From the NCBI GenBank assembly GCA_035079385.1, contig JAVHKY010000012.1, forward strand, positions 4,012,501 through 4,076,500: DNA of 64,000 bases, given 5' to 3'. Source of the stretch: Aspidiotus rigidus (lineage: Eukaryota > Arthropoda > Insecta > Hemiptera > Diaspididae). This document shows positions 9,839 through 22,262 of the stretch, piece by piece (position 1 is the stretch's first letter; the number at the start of each line of letters is the position of its first letter). The translations under genes were made by a program, and so were the position numbers. Under the pieces are notes generated by a model, which saw only the letters and a list, made by a program, of their open reading frames with translations, ran no database searches and had not been told where the DNA came from.

Positions 9839-10306
9839 TAACAGGGAACCTGTTTTATGGGGGGGCTATTTGAGAAATCTGCCGTGCGCCGTCCGCCGTC
9901 CAGCGAAAAACTTAGAAAAATTTCAACTCTCGAGCCGTATATGATAGGAGGGAGACTTAGAAAACTTTCGACTCTCGAGCTATAGATGATAGGAGGGGAG
10001 ACTTGGAAAAAATTCGACTCTCGCGCCATATATGATAGGAGAGGGACTTAGAAAACTTTTGACTCTCGAGCTATATATGATAGGGGACAAATTTTCCCAA
10101 GTCTCCCTCCTATCATAAATAGCTCGAGATTTGAGAAAAACTTGGACTTTCAAACTACATTATACTAGGCTTATTTTACCTCTAGGCCTTCTTTATACTA
10201 GCTTTATCTAGGTCTAGGCTTCCTTGAATTTTCAATACCAATTCCTATTTGACTCATAAAACAGGTTCCCTGCGTTCCTCTTTTAACTTCGTTAAGGAAG
10301 CCGTCG
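9839..10306 (+). mobile_element. Helentron-like (HINE/DINE-1 type) element, copy 1 only
   Basis: Copy 2 has the empty site (40151-40160), so the ends are exact: TAACAGGGAACC at the left and GAAGCCGTCG at the right, in a T-run with TTT on both sides (9836-9838, 10307-10309). Subterminal inverted repeats CAGGGAACCTGTTTTATG occur near both ends. A hairpin TTAAC-TTC-GTTAA lies 11 nt from the right end. The core holds about five tandem units of roughly 45 bp (GACTCTCGAGCTATATATGA type). Subterminal inverted repeats, a 3' hairpin, T-rich targets and a minisatellite core are the known features of Helentron-associated elements. No Rep/helicase ORF. Confidence 0.7.
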
Positions 10307-10519
10307 TTTCTGTCTACTCTGAACACTAATCACAGAATTCCCGAACCACATGATTTATGTTACACTCATGCTTCGGAAAAAGAAAATGAAACAGGCTATG
10401 CATATTCTATTCCAAGACAATACTACGACCTATTGTTTAAGGAGTCAGCGTCCGTTTTTACCGCCGACTTGAGCACTATTCACTCCTGTCTTTTAAATCG
10501 TACTTCAATTCCTATAGGA

Positions 10520-13200
10520 GTCAAGTTGGACTTTGAGGGGTTTTTTAGAGGATTTCTCGCTGATATCCTACTCCGGATTTGAAAATATTGATTATCCTAT
10601 TTCGTTGGGACCTAGAACGCGAAAAGATTGATATCTAATTAACGCTCAGGCAAACATTTGGATCTTTCATACCATGTAGAAAAATACGAATTAAGGATGA
10701 GAAAAATGAATGTGAATACGCGTATACTTTTACAAATCAGACCCTATTCTAAATTATCTACTTCCATACATACTTCTTAATTTGTAAAATAACGCAATGA
10801 AAAAGTCAAGCTTCTTATGATTATGATCGTCATAATTTCCGAAAATGAGCCTATGCACCACCCTAATATGCACGATTCTAAGATAGATAAACGCCTAGCA
10901 AGTTTTATCTTTTTTGAAAATATTTTCTCTCCGAATAAAACTGCCTCGACGATCGTAAATAATCGTTCAAAATATCTTTTTCTATACGTCAATGAGAGCC
11001 AATTCAGTACCTATGTTGCACACATTCAGGACATCGTTTTCAAAACAAAAGATAAGTTTCTCTTAGAGCAAGTAAACAAATTCTGTTTCCCCCGGAAAGT
11101 CTATTCAAAGTTCATTCTAACGTCGTAACGCATTCTCGTTCGAGCTATCACGTAACCATTCGTCAATCGTAGATTGAATCGTGGACTATACGCTAGTCAC
11201 TGCAACGATTGCTACCTACGAGTTACTAACTAATAGTGAAAAATTCACGCATACCAGTAGTATTGCAAAGTACACGTAACTGTTTATTTCATATTTTAAT
11301 TTGAGCGTCCTTTTATCACTTCAATTATTGTGTTTAATTTTTTTTATACATCTTTATATTTACGAATAGGTACCTACGAATTTTTCGAGAAATTACGGTA
11401 ATAAGTTTCTCATACGCGATTGCGCCATATTGTGAGCAGATGAATGCCGATCAACTAGAAGGTCAAAATTTGAAGTTTGAACTCAGCGATACCCGAGAGT
11501 TTGAGATATTCACTAATATATGTTGCGGGGAACTATTCGACCGTTTCTAATCTGACTTCTCAAAGAATACTTCATTTCAGATGTTCATTTCGTAAGTATA
11601 TTAGTTTAATACTCGTAATAAACTATAAGTAGTTTATTTTTAAAATAAATTTTAATGAATTATTTTTTGGTGAAGGTTCCCCATTCTCTAGTCTTTCTTC
11701 TTTTTAAATTATATTCAATGAGTTTACAGTATAGAGTGTTCGACGTATTCTCTTCACCAGTTTGATTATGATCTTCGATCAAAACGCGTCATGTGTTTAC
11801 AGTGCTGATTTCCGCGTTTATATTTTTCACAAATTTAGTATTTTCCTTCTCTTTTATTCAAGTTTACTCCGATATTTTATTGAACAAGTTTAGGGTCCTA
11901 CTCCTATGATAGGCCAAGAACCAGTTTACCTGTTTCCCTACTTTTCCGAATTTCCCGTTCGACATCCTATCCGTCATCAACATTATAAAATTTAGTCACT
12001 TTGCCTCGATTGATACGACATCTTCAAACCCGGGGATTCGCAACTACGGACACTACGTGTATCTCACTTTGTTAAAATGAATTATTTCATGATTTCATTA
12101 TGACCTCAACAAATATTAAATGAAATGAACTTACGAGTCACTGAAATATGAATAGTATTTCATTTCTCTCGCACAATTTAGATTTCTATCAGTTTTTCTG
12201 ATGATTTTTTTACCGTAATCAGTTTTTGTACCCTAGATTGAATAACATTTTTGGGTATTCCGATAAGAGAAAATTTAACTTAGCCTTTTTTTCCTTTTAC
12301 GATAGACTACGAGCAACAGTCGAACGATCAAACATTTTCATCGTCTTAAAATTCTCAGCCAACATGTTCGAGTGATAAACTGGATCCATTATTCAACCGA
12401 TCAGATTTTTGTCTGGCGCGCGCTCGAATGACTATACGATCCACAATTTCGTTGATATTTCCGAATAAGCCCAAATATTCCTATGGAAAATGAAAATAAA
12501 TGTTCAACAAAGAATAGGTAAGTATATAATTAGCACATTAGGCAAACGTGTTCATCAACCTCCTCTCACCACACCTCACGAGTTCATTCCTTTTCGATTT
12601 TTATTTTTATTAATATTGCTCTTTCAACAAAGAGACAATTTTTCGTTCAAAACTGAAATCATAGCTCAAAAATATAAAAAACGAATCATGACAAATGATT
12701 TTTTGAGAGATTCTTCTTATTCAGTTGGCATAATATCATCAGAAATTTTATTTTGAAGTTAAAATTCTGTCATCTTCTTCATTTAACACCACTTCTAAAT
12801 AGCAAATTTATAAGAGCGAACATCTTCGCAGCGATACCTACTGAAAAAAAGAGGGGAGAATTATTGACTTACAGAAGGTTGGTGACCGCCAAGTTTGTAG
12901 ATCCTTAGTATTCCATGATTTTTCACTCTCTAAACTATTTCTGCATCCTTAATTAAGATCGGCATTTCGTAGGCAAACCGAAAATGAAGTTTAAGACAAT
13001 AATGACCCTGAACAAATTCATAGCAGCGGCCAATCATACCAGATTACTGTACTTCCAATCTTGTAGCAGGTTCAGATTAGGGAGATATGTTAACACCAGT
13101 GATTCTGTGGAAAAATGATAGAAATAAATGAAATACATGCAAGGCCATCAAGTAGCCCTCTTTCTCACACAGTTCAATTTTATCCATTCCCATCGCCCCC
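10520..13200. repeat. Old diverged paralog of 480-6560
   Basis: Collinear with the left flank in several blocks, interrupted there by the TE insertions. Short frames at 10777-11128 and 12490-12756 are the same in the recent copy 2 but are not kept in the old paralog, so they are not called as genes. Confidence 0.65.
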
Positions 13201-13990
13201 CCTCTCTCTCTCTCTTTTTTTTTTTTCTTTCAACTCAACTCTTTCTTGATCTTAATTGATGGACCAATTGAAGCATTTGGAATGGTATTTTTTCCATTTT
13301 CATCAGCTGACTAGACTAACTGGTTACTTGTTACATTCAAATGGCAAACGAATTCATTCCTCCGCTCCCCGAATCGATATTGGCTGCTACTTGCCGAGTA
13401 GGTTACTTCCAAATCTTGAAGGTTCATGAGTATGTGAGTGTAGAACCGTTCTCCAAATTACGTGGTCAGGTCACCACGACCAATGCTCCTGTGAAAAAAT
13501 GAATTAAATAAATGCAAGGCAATACAACTAGTATATTAAATTGAGTTTCCACTTTCTCATACAATTCAAATTGCGATCTATTCCCTTCTTCCCGACTTAC
13601 TTTTCTCGTATTTTCGCAGTTGTGAAAAAGTTATCATTGCATGAAAATCAACTCAACTCTTTCTCGATCCTGAATAGAGCAATTGAAGGCATCACAATTG
13701 GCACTTTTTTTACATTTTGATCAACTGAAGATTGTTTGATGTCGTTCCGAGTCCAAATGGCGTACAAATTTGTTCTTAATTACGCTCCGATCTTTCAAAA
13801 CCGATGCTCCCTGCGGGGAAGACGATAGATAACTTAAATTAAATAAATGCAAGGCAATACTACGAGTACATCATATTAGCCCTACCAATGCTCCTGCGCA
13901 AAAAGAATAAAAATAAATCAAGTAAATAAATGCCAAGTAGTACGACAAGTACATTACATGTTCCCTCTTTTCTAAACATATCAGTTCCAT
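13040..13990. repeat. Degenerate tandem repeats, about 350-400 bp (copy 1)
   Basis: Three to four decayed units share the order TTCCAATCTTG, CCAATGCTCCTG, AAAAAATGA, AAATAAATGCAAGGC, then CTTTCTCACACAGTTCAA-like words (near 13060, 13390, 13790 and 13890). A related single unit lies at 6370-6560. No coding seen. Confidence 0.6.
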
Positions 13991-14442
13991 CGATTCCTAA
14001 CTCAACCCTATCATACTTTAATTCTTTGACTCTCAGTTCTGAGAAATATTATTAAAAATTAACTCTACCCTTTCCCTATCCTCAATGGACCAATAATCAG
14101 TTGAAGCCCATATAAGAAGAGGCACTTTCCCAATCATGATCAGCAGAAGATTGTCTGGTGACATCTGAGATGTTCGAATGGCATGCAAATTCGTTTTTCT
14201 GCTCCAATCCTGAAATGGAGATGAAAAGATTCGATTAAATTCACTACATAACTTAAAACATACTTCAATGAATTTTAAAGTTTTCAACACCCTCGAATGA
14301 AATCTTGAGAATCAAAGCTAATTCTAATCAATCAGGAAATTAAGATGGGTAATCAGTATCATAGTACCATAATAGAGACTACAAGTTTCAATTTATGACG
14401 TGTGCAGAAGTTATGCAACCATTTTTGAACTCTATACGAGGC

Positions 14443-15110
14443 GAGGGTCGTTTCAAAAGTAAGGTCACACTGGCTAGAAATCGATGAAAAAAATGAGTAA
14501 AAATTTCGGAAAAAATTTATTTTATTCGTTAGGAAATTCTCATTTCTCAACATAATCCCCGAACCGATCTAAACATTTATTGTAACGTGCTTCAAGTTTT
14601 TCGATCCGCGCGGAGTACCATTGAGCGTCCAATTTTTAAAAAATTGTCGAAACGGCGAGCTTCAATTCGTCCTCTGTCTCGAATCGTTGACCTCCAAGCT
14701 CGCGTTTTAGACCAGGAAAAATATGAAAATCAGATGGTGCCAGGTCTGGCGAGTATGGAGGGTGTGAAAAAATATCCCACTTAAAATTTTTCAGCAGCGC
14801 CTGGGTCGTTTTGGCGCTGTGAGCCGGGGCATTGTCATGAAATAACCACACTTTTTTTGTCAGAAGCCCAGGTCGTTTGTTTTTAATGGCTTGTAAATAT
14901 AAATCGTAACATCTCCACCTTGCACCCAATTCTTGCTCAATTCGTCTATAATAATTAATGATGCGAGAACTTTGATTTATTAAATGCGGATAAGAAAAAT
15001 GCTCTGACCCGCTACGCGGTGGACATGCGCAAACTCTCGTGGAACAGACTTTGTATGCGGTGCAAAGATTGAAATTCAACTAATCCGAGCACAGCAAACA
15101 TGCGCGTAAC
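14443..15110 (-). mobile_element. Internally decayed mariner-like element (copy 1)
   Basis: The 3' end GAGGGTCGTTTCAAAAGTAAGG at about 14443 has the look of a mariner terminal repeat. The matching 5' terminus was not found up to 15250, so the 5' half is deleted or rearranged. It carries a mariner transposase remnant. The copy 2 partner appears identical. Confidence 0.8.
14540..15079 (-). pseudogene. Mariner transposase, frameshifted and 5'-deleted (copy 1)
   Basis: The minus-strand frame 15079-14636 gives 147 residues. From about residue 40 it is mariner catalytic domain: VWLFHDNAPAHS (77-88) with the second Asp (82), and HPPYSPDLAPSDFH (106-119) with the third Asp (117), 34 residues apart, the mariner D34D spacing. 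A stop at TTTTTTAAAAAA (14636-14645) is a one-base frameshift: the next frame continues KLDAQWYSARIEKL ... GDYVEK to a TGA at 14542-14540, the usual mariner C-terminus. The N-terminal helix-turn-helix and first catalytic Asp are absent. The enzyme would cut and paste at TA sites; this copy is dead. Confidence 0.9.
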
Positions 15111-15388
15111 GAATGCGCGTTTCCACTCCAAAGATCACGAATGAGTCACACGTTAGCGCTCTCTACACGAGGTTGAAGGAACTTCAGTGAGCAGAAATAA
15201 CAACATGGCGCGTTGGAAAAGAAACGAGAACAAATTTAGTAACCATTGTATGAGGCATTATCATGCACGACTAATTTTTCCAATTCCACTGGCAAAAGAT
15301 AAGACACTATTGAATTCTACACAAAAACAACCACTATAATTGGATCTCTGCCACTCTACAAACATTATAAGATTGGTGGACTTTAAAC

Positions 15389-15483
15389 CAAGCAACATGA
15401 TAACAATCTGGGGAAAAGGAGAATCCCCGCTTATAAAAATAGGAATATTTCTTCATTTCTTTAGATTGTTATCATGTCGCTTG
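15389..15483. repeat. Inverted repeat preceding minisatellite (copy 1)
   Basis: CAAGCAACATGATAACAATCT (15389-15409) pairs with AGATTGTTATCATGTCGCTTG (15463-15483) with one mismatch. This module occurs three times in copy 2. Confidence 0.75.
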
Positions 15484-16003
15484 TTGGGTTTGACTAAAAA
15501 GGGTCCATTTCAACTGTTACACTTTGAAATATTTTTGAGTGTTGGACTTGGAAATATTTTCAAATTGTAGGACTTTGAAATATTTTCATAAGTGGACTTG
15601 TACAATTTTTCATTTTCAATTCTTGGACTTTGAAATATTTTCAACTGTCAAGACTTGGGATTATTTTCAAATTGTGGGACTTTAAAATATTTTCAACTGG
15701 TTGTTGGACTTAGAAATATTTTCATACTTCTTGGACTTTGAAATATTTTTAACTGTGGGAGACAATCAAAAATGAAAAATTTTACAAGTCCAAGAAGTAT
15801 GAAAATATTTCAAAGTCCAACAATTGGAAAATAATTCTAAGTCCAACAGTTGAAAATATTTCAAAGTTCCCCAATTTGAAAATAATTCCAAGTCCAACAG
15901 TTGAAAATATTTCGAAGTCCAACAGTTGAAAATATTTCCAAGTCCGACAATCGAAATGAAAAATTTTACAAGTTCAAGATGTACGAAAATATTTCAAAGT
16001 CCC
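15484..16003. repeat. Head-to-head minisatellite array (copy 1, about 0.5 kb)
   Basis: Units of about 25-28 bp of the type GGACTTTGAAATATTTTCAA run forward to about 15760 and then as reverse complements (GAAAATATTTCAAAGTCC) from about 15780, so the whole array can fold back. Copy 2 is about three times longer. Open frames through it are low-complexity and rejected. Confidence 0.85.
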
Positions 16004-16433
16004 GCGGCATCACTCTTACTTGCCTCTTACTCCGAGCATGGCAGTGAACCGACGCGTTAGCGCACACGAGTCACGTTTAACAGGGATGGATCAAGACGCT
16101 CTTCAGAAAACCACCATCTGGAATAGCAGTATTATGCATAGTCCAAAAAAGTTTCAAACTCTCATCTGCCCTTATATTAATTAAAAATAAATGTGATATC
16201 TTCTTACTTCAATGCGTGAGTGACGGCCGGATGCATATTCTTTGAAACGATGTACACAAAATTCGCTTACAGCAGACGAAAAAACCAAAAGATTATTCCG
16301 ATATATACGAAACACTAACAAACGGAAAAGTTTAGACAAACGAACCGATCGACGTTACAATGCAAGTCCGAAAGCAAGGATATTACGATGAACTCTGCGC
16401 TGAACGAAACACGCTACTGTCTCGTACTGCGAT

Positions 16434-16745
16434 TTATCGGAAACCAGAAGACAGTTGTAGCCTTCTGATTGGTTGAGACGCAATAGAACCTTCGATCTCG
16501 TTTACTCGATAGGAAGGGGACTCTTCAATGTGATAAGGAAAAATATTTTTGTACGTAGAATTCACGCCGGCAAACGTCTTCGCGAGATAGATTTTCAGGC
16601 TTGCGATACGTGTCGCAAGTGTACTATACACAATACTCAGAAATCTAAACGAATCCACACGACGGATTTTGAAGGACTTCTACTGCGGATGAGGTTGCAC
16701 TCAGCTCAAATTTTGATTCACGAATTAAAAACTTCCCGTCCCTAG
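16434..16745. other. Region open on both strands, identical in copies
   Basis: A plus frame from a TTG at 16473 (90 residues) and a minus frame 16658-16434 from ATG (74 residues) overlap. Both translations are unchanged in copy 2 while flanks differ. An inverted CCAAT word (GATTGG, about 16469) lies at one edge. It could be a conserved regulatory island or an exon; neither protein is recognised. Confidence 0.3.
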
Positions 16746-17517
16746 TTTCGTACAACTTCATCTACTGAAGGTAGAAAGTTGTATTTTTTAGGTACCCAAG
16801 TAATTGGTTTACCATATTTCGTACGAGGACGGCCCTCACAGCACTTTCTCAGCAAAAAAGAAAATCGATAGAAGCTGGTTCGAAATTGACATCGAAAAAA
16901 GTTTTAATTTCCAAGGATTTCACGAAGGTTTCAATTTCGCTATTACAATTTGATATTCGCGATAGATTTTGCGTGCCCATTCCTAACTAAATCTTTTCAT
17001 CTCAGGATCATATCCAATGTATTGAAGTGAGGAAACAATTTGAATTATATTGGGTACCAATAGAAATTAATACAATTTAGGGAAATTTTTCCACTGTGAA
17101 TGAAAAAACATGTAATTAGTCAATAATTTCAACTTCGCGGCTATTTTATACTCGAATAAGGAAGTAATAAGAGAAGAAAATATCTTTCGTTTCAGAATAG
17201 GTGGCTTTTCAATATGACCCAGCGGCACCCAGAGAATAGAGTTTCACATTTCGATGATTTTCGGCTTCGTTTGAACATAAGACCCGTCTCATGAAAGGGT
17301 CACTAGTGACAATACTACCCCCTCCCGACTTACACTTCAAGTGCTCAAGTTAGGTAGATCTTCGAGAAAATATAATAGAATTCGGAATTCTCAGCTCTAC
17401 AACGACGTAAGACATTGCACGGAGTACTTGTACCGAAAAAGAGGGGATGGTGATGACTCAAAATTTGTTCGTTCAATTAATATCAGAAGAATAAAAATTT
17501 ATGCTTATGAATATTGA
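16746..17517. other. No gene seen
   Basis: AT-rich with scattered short frames only; collinear with 49569-50345. Confidence 0.4.
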
Positions 17518-18218
17518 ATGAATTGCCTACGCTCGTACATCGCAGAAAATGAAAAAGTCTGGAGAGGAAAGAACAAAATCAAGATAGTTACAAAAGAAAG
17601 AGAAGTGGATGGGGAGAGTTTGACTGTAAACAAAGAGATTGATGAGAAATTTAGACGAATGAAAAAATGGGACAGACATGCATCAAGACGGAGGAAAAAT
17701 TGTCACAACATTTATGAGGATGAAGTGCAATTTTATCCCTATAGTTAGCGACCTTTGTCAATTTTCGAGAAAATAATTTTTCTTATACAATGGATAAAGC
17801 TGAAAAAGAGCGAACTTTCAGAAACCACGTCACAGAAGAGAATGAAAGTTTGTACCATTAATGTATCCAACTACAGTTCCTAAATAAAAAGATTTAGATA
17901 GGATGGCGGGTAGAGAATTACGATAGTTCGATAGGTTCAAGGGAGAAAGTGTGGAAGATGAAGTTAAACTATTTGGGTCGAGGAAGGAAGTCTGAACCAA
18001 GGATAGCTGGCAGTATGTAAGGTGAAGTGTGTGAATTTAGTGTACGACCTTCTCTTGAGGAGGAGCTTGCGAGAGGCCGAAATTTAGTGACTGTAAGACG
18101 CAATGTGGAACTCAGTCATGGGCTTAATAAATCTATCACAGAAAGGATTCCCCATACGTTTAAGGAGATGGAGTTTCCTTCTTCACCACCTATATCATGT
18201 CCGGGAAGGAGGACATGA
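17518..18218 (+). pseudogene. Possible decayed coding region of unknown origin (copy 1)
   Basis: Two charged open segments on the plus strand: 17518-17748 (contains KNKIKIVTKEREVDGESL) and 18027-18218 (contains SLEEELARGRNLVTVRRN). The copies differ by frame-changing indels: copy 2 has about 16 extra bp at the KEI position and about 120 extra bp near 50680-50790. Composition is coding-like but the frames do not connect. A worn transposon or gene fragment is likely; no family recognised. Confidence 0.25.
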
Positions 18219-19560
18219 AAGAAATGCAGCGATTCGGGTAGGTGAAGAGAATTTATAAAGGATTAGAGGGTTTGTTGATTATTGGAATGAAAAGGCCGTC
18301 AAGAACCTAACGAGACTCGAGGGAAAAATTGCCATCAGCAGTTTCCATGAACCCGACTTCCAGGAAATCGCAGGCCGGGGAAAAGTACTATTTTCCTCCC
18401 CTCCTAGTGGCCCTGGAAACAAGGTGAAGATGTAGTACCGTCGACGATAAGTAAAATAATATGATACTGGTTTGAGTAGAAAGCAAGCGGATATTTCGAG
18501 AGAATGTGGCCATGAAGGAATGCGCGATATGTAGAGTTCTTTCGTCCCACAAAAAATGTTAAGCTTTGTCAGGAGCAAAATGTGCCGGTAACAAAATGTT
18601 AAATCATAGTTAGAGACTGAATAGTTTTGGAAGTTGTTGAGAAGAGGAGTTCTCCTCGATTTCCGAGCTCTTGGATTTCTGAATCGAGTTTATCATTAAT
18701 CTGAACTTCAAATTCACTTAAACCTTTTTTCGGATGGACGAAACATAAATTTGCCAACATCATCCAGTCGAAGCTAGGACGTCATCATTTTATTTAAGTC
18801 AAAAACTCTCAAGAAATTCTTTGAAGTAATCAAAACGGTACCTCCAAGACTCAAATATGAAACTGTACAGTAAGCAAATTACAGATCTCCACTTCTTTCC
18901 CCTCAATTCCAAAAATAGAGCGAGAGAGAATTAGCCTTTACTAGAAAAAAGACAAAAAGAGCTTTACAGAGCCACTGGCTCCCTTGGCTCTCACTAGTTC
19001 AAACTACCAACTGAAACCCTGAGCCTCATCTCGATCATTTTTTTCGAATATGATAAGGTCTGCTCCGATTTTCATTCCTTCTTTCATATTTATCAGCCCA
19101 CAGGTAGATCTATGAGGAGGAGAGGACTTGGGCACGCTCCTCTCCAATGCTCCTCTCTCAAAAAAGACCTTGAAAAAACACGAAAGAAGTGTTTCTTCAT
19201 TCAGAAATTTGAGCTCTCTCCTAAAAATAGTCTTCTTCCCCTTCCCCACGTTTCGAAAGAAATGAAATTTTGTAAAAGAAAAAGTAACTTCGAGTTTTTT
19301 TTTTTTTTTTTTTTAATGAAAAAATTTGATTCTCAAATAAAACTTTTCTTCTGGATTTTCGCTGATCTGTAGATCTAAAACCCATCTTAGAATTTTACTA
19401 AACTTGGAAGAGTTCATTTACATCGGTACGGGAAATATTCATCCACCTCTCCCAGGACATCAACAACGCCTCATATTCGCCTCGACCTGGCTAACTTACC
19501 AAAATCACCCAACCTAGTTTATTGGAAACACATCAAAGCCATAATATCATTGATTATAGT
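18219..19560. other. No gene seen
   Basis: Frames at 18279-18578 (minus) and 19112-19372 (plus) overlap antisense frames of similar length, and the second runs into a T-tract (19299-19314). Nothing supports a product. Confidence 0.35.
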
Positions 19561-20330
19561 TTTTCTTCCCACAACCGGTGATTTATGGATGGATTCAAAT
19601 CGGATTCCAAAACTGGCTACGCTTTCTCTATCATTGGCGAGGTCTCGCATTTCTAAATTCTAAACTCGGCCTCCATAATATTATACTATCTGTTATCTAT
19701 TCCTGCTGTATTCACTTCCCTCTCCTCCCCTCTCCAAGTAAATGCCTCCTAATTTTCGAATTCTTCTTTTCTCCAAGTCACACAAGACCCCTACACTTCC
19801 AATCCCATCGTTCAACACATTCTCATCCTCCTACAACCTTAATATCTTCTGAATTCTGGTTATATCAGCCTCCCAGAACACGACGCAAAGGACCTAACAG
19901 CCAAGCAAACCTTGCGCTCCTCCTCAATCACCGACTCCAATCCTTCTTCGGTCTATGATTTAAAATCTAATTATTGTTCTCTAATCATCGTACCATGGCA
20001 CAAGCTTTGGTTCTCTCAATCCAACAATAACCCTCGTTCCTCATCCGCTATATGCGAAATGGTTACAGCTCGACTAAGAATTTAGTACACCCGTCTAACT
20101 CACTCCTTACTTCTCCTTGGACTCTCTCCTCCCGCCTCATCTGACAAATTATCCGTCTCCCACTTTTACTCCTACTCATACCTCCTTAACCTAAGAAATT
20201 CAAATTTCTTCTACCCTCTTCAATGAAACGGAATCCATAGCTACCATTTTTTCAGTCCAAATCCCATTGCTTATTCATTTTATCCCACGTTTTTTCCGAG
20301 CTCATAACCCCCTCTGTACTTAAATAGCTC
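19561..20330. repeat. Pyrimidine-rich old repeat
   Basis: Collinear with 52500-53270 with many indels. 20030-20330 also matches 57000-57350 in reverse orientation: the CGACTAAGAATTTAG...ACTCACTCCTT order is shared. No gene is supported. Confidence 0.45.
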
Positions 20331-20439
20331 GTAGAAGTTTTTTACTCGCGTCGTACAGTAGACTCTGCTCGAACATTCGATATCGTTCTGTAGTGGGGTA
20401 AGAAAAGTTTTTCGTCGAATAAAAAAACAGGCGTTCGTA

Positions 20440-20560
20440 TTCGAGTTTTTTAGGCGGGTTTGAGAACCCAGCGTTTCTCGATTGGCTGATAGGCGTACAC
20501 TCCATATTTGCATGCGCCAGACACAATATTTAACGAACAAAACCAACGAAAATTCATTAC
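20440..20560. promoter_or_regulatory. Promoter-like cluster: CCAAT and octamer words
   Basis: An inverted CCAAT word (CGATTGGCTGATAGG) is followed about 30 bp on by ATTTGCAT, an octamer-type site, and then AT-rich DNA. Conserved in copy 2. Overlapping minus-strand frames (20280-20546) seem incidental. Weak evidence. Confidence 0.2.
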
Positions 20561-20917
20561 ATACGAATAATTATATCATCGCGCACATAGGCGCTTACGT
20601 TCAAGCGTAAAATTTTTCAATCGTACGATAATTTGATTTGTTTGTTTCGAGTTCTACGTCACAACCTAACCGATTTTGAGACACGCGATTTTTTATGTTG
20701 CTGTACATAATTGAATAAAAGGAAAATATTCTCATAATCCCGCAATAATTTGAATAAAACTAACGAAATTCGAACATTGGTTTTCTAACCATAGACATTT
20801 CAATAATGGTATTTTACTTCATACGACGAAAAAAATCTATCCCGTCAAGACATGAATCGAATGGAAAAAATTTCGCCTACGAATAAATTTAATGCATACA
20901 ATTTTGAAGCTCATTGG

Positions 20918-21052
20918 CGACCTGATTTCGAACAGAACAGTGAGCGTCCAATTATATCAATCTGGAGATACGGGTCTTCCAGCGTCCTGAGGAAGACCTG
21001 CATCTCTGGATTGACATTTAGACGCTCACTGATATTTTTCGAAACCAGGTCG
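20918..21052. repeat. 135-bp foldback hairpin (copy 1)
   Basis: CGACCTGATTTCGAA...AGTGAGCGTC...CAATCTGGAGATACGGGTCTTCC on the left pairs imperfectly with the mirrored GGAAGACCTGCATCTC...GACGCTCACT...TTCGAAACCAGGTCG on the right around a loop of about 10 nt. This explains the open frame at 20852-21100. Copy 2 has lost 9 net bases from one arm. Confidence 0.75.
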
Positions 21053-21327
21053 TATTATGAAGAATTTCATTATTCTCTCTACAAAGCTTTCACAGAATGA
21101 GTACTTAATCAGACAATAATCAACCTTTATGTAAATATTATTAGGGCTGACGAGAGAGGTATGTCGAGAATAATTTTAAGGTGGGCCCGCTGATAACAGA
21201 TTCTTCATTAGGCCCCAACTGCTCTTGGCGGTCGAGAATATTATACGAGGAAGCACCCAGCCGCATGACAAGTGAGGACAGACAGACGCTAGAGAGAGAG
21301 GGCTAATTTGAGGACATCAAGAGAATC

Positions 21328-21437
21328 AGTTCGCGAATGGTTTCTTAACAATTAGTTACTAAATACCTTACTCGATAACCAGCACCGAACGTCCAGGTAA
21401 TTAGTAACTAATTGTTATAGGGAACCATTCTCGAACT
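21328..21437. mobile_element. 110-bp foldback MITE (copy 1)
   Basis: The ends AGTTCGCGAATGGTT and AACCATTCTCGAACT are inverted with one mismatch. An inner pair AACAATTAGTTACTAA / TTAGTAACTAATTGTT extends the stem. Present in both copies, non-coding. Confidence 0.75.
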
Positions 21438-22262
21438 ATTTTCTTCTCCCAAAAGTCAACACCTGCGGTTACTGAACATTTCTCTCAGTGATTTCAATGA
21501 AATAGGTCGTTCACCTCATTATCCCGGTTGACGGAATCTGACAGATAACAGAATTCTTACAGAATGAGACTCACTTTATTCTTTGTCACTTTCAAAAATG
21601 ACAGAATTGTGACAGAATCATGTCAGACAGACAACATCATTATGACACGAGTTGTGGTAGAACTCTGGCAGAATTTAAAAGTACTGCCACTAGTCTGTTG
21701 TCATTCTCAAAATATTTTGCTGTCATCATTGTGTCAGAATTAAAGCAGAATGGTCACAGAATACAAACGTCAGGTAAAAACAGAAATGTGAGAAAAAAAA
21801 AAATGTGATGTTTTCACTTTAGTATTGTATCAGAAATCTGTTGAAGTTGTGACACAATTTCTACAAGATAATGACAGAATTACAACATGAATGTTACAGG
21901 ATTACGACACAATTATGACAGAAACATAACGAAATTATTTACCTCATTCCGTGGATTAGAGGAGGATGCCAACTTGCCGAACACTGATTGTAGGCAATTT
22001 TGTTGTAGATTGAATTCAAATCATTTCATAAAAATATAGATTATAATTTTTTCGTTTCAAATTGATGACCTAACTATAATTATTTAAAAAGAAATTTGAA
22101 TGATTTTTCAGAATAAAAATACGGATTTAGTGATAATAATTTTTTTGTTTTTCAATAAAACTTCAATGAGAGCCCGTATTTTCAACGCTAGAAATGAGGA
22201 GTTTTTGCAATTTAATGTTACATTTTTGGGATTATTCGGCATTGAAAAGAAAAAAAAAAAAA

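Noticed and set aside
10777..11128. Overlapping frames of 71 and 103 residues, the same in copy 2
   Set aside because: They are opposite strands of the same DNA, without splice support, and not kept in the old paralog near 1690-2030; identity to copy 2 only reflects recent duplication.
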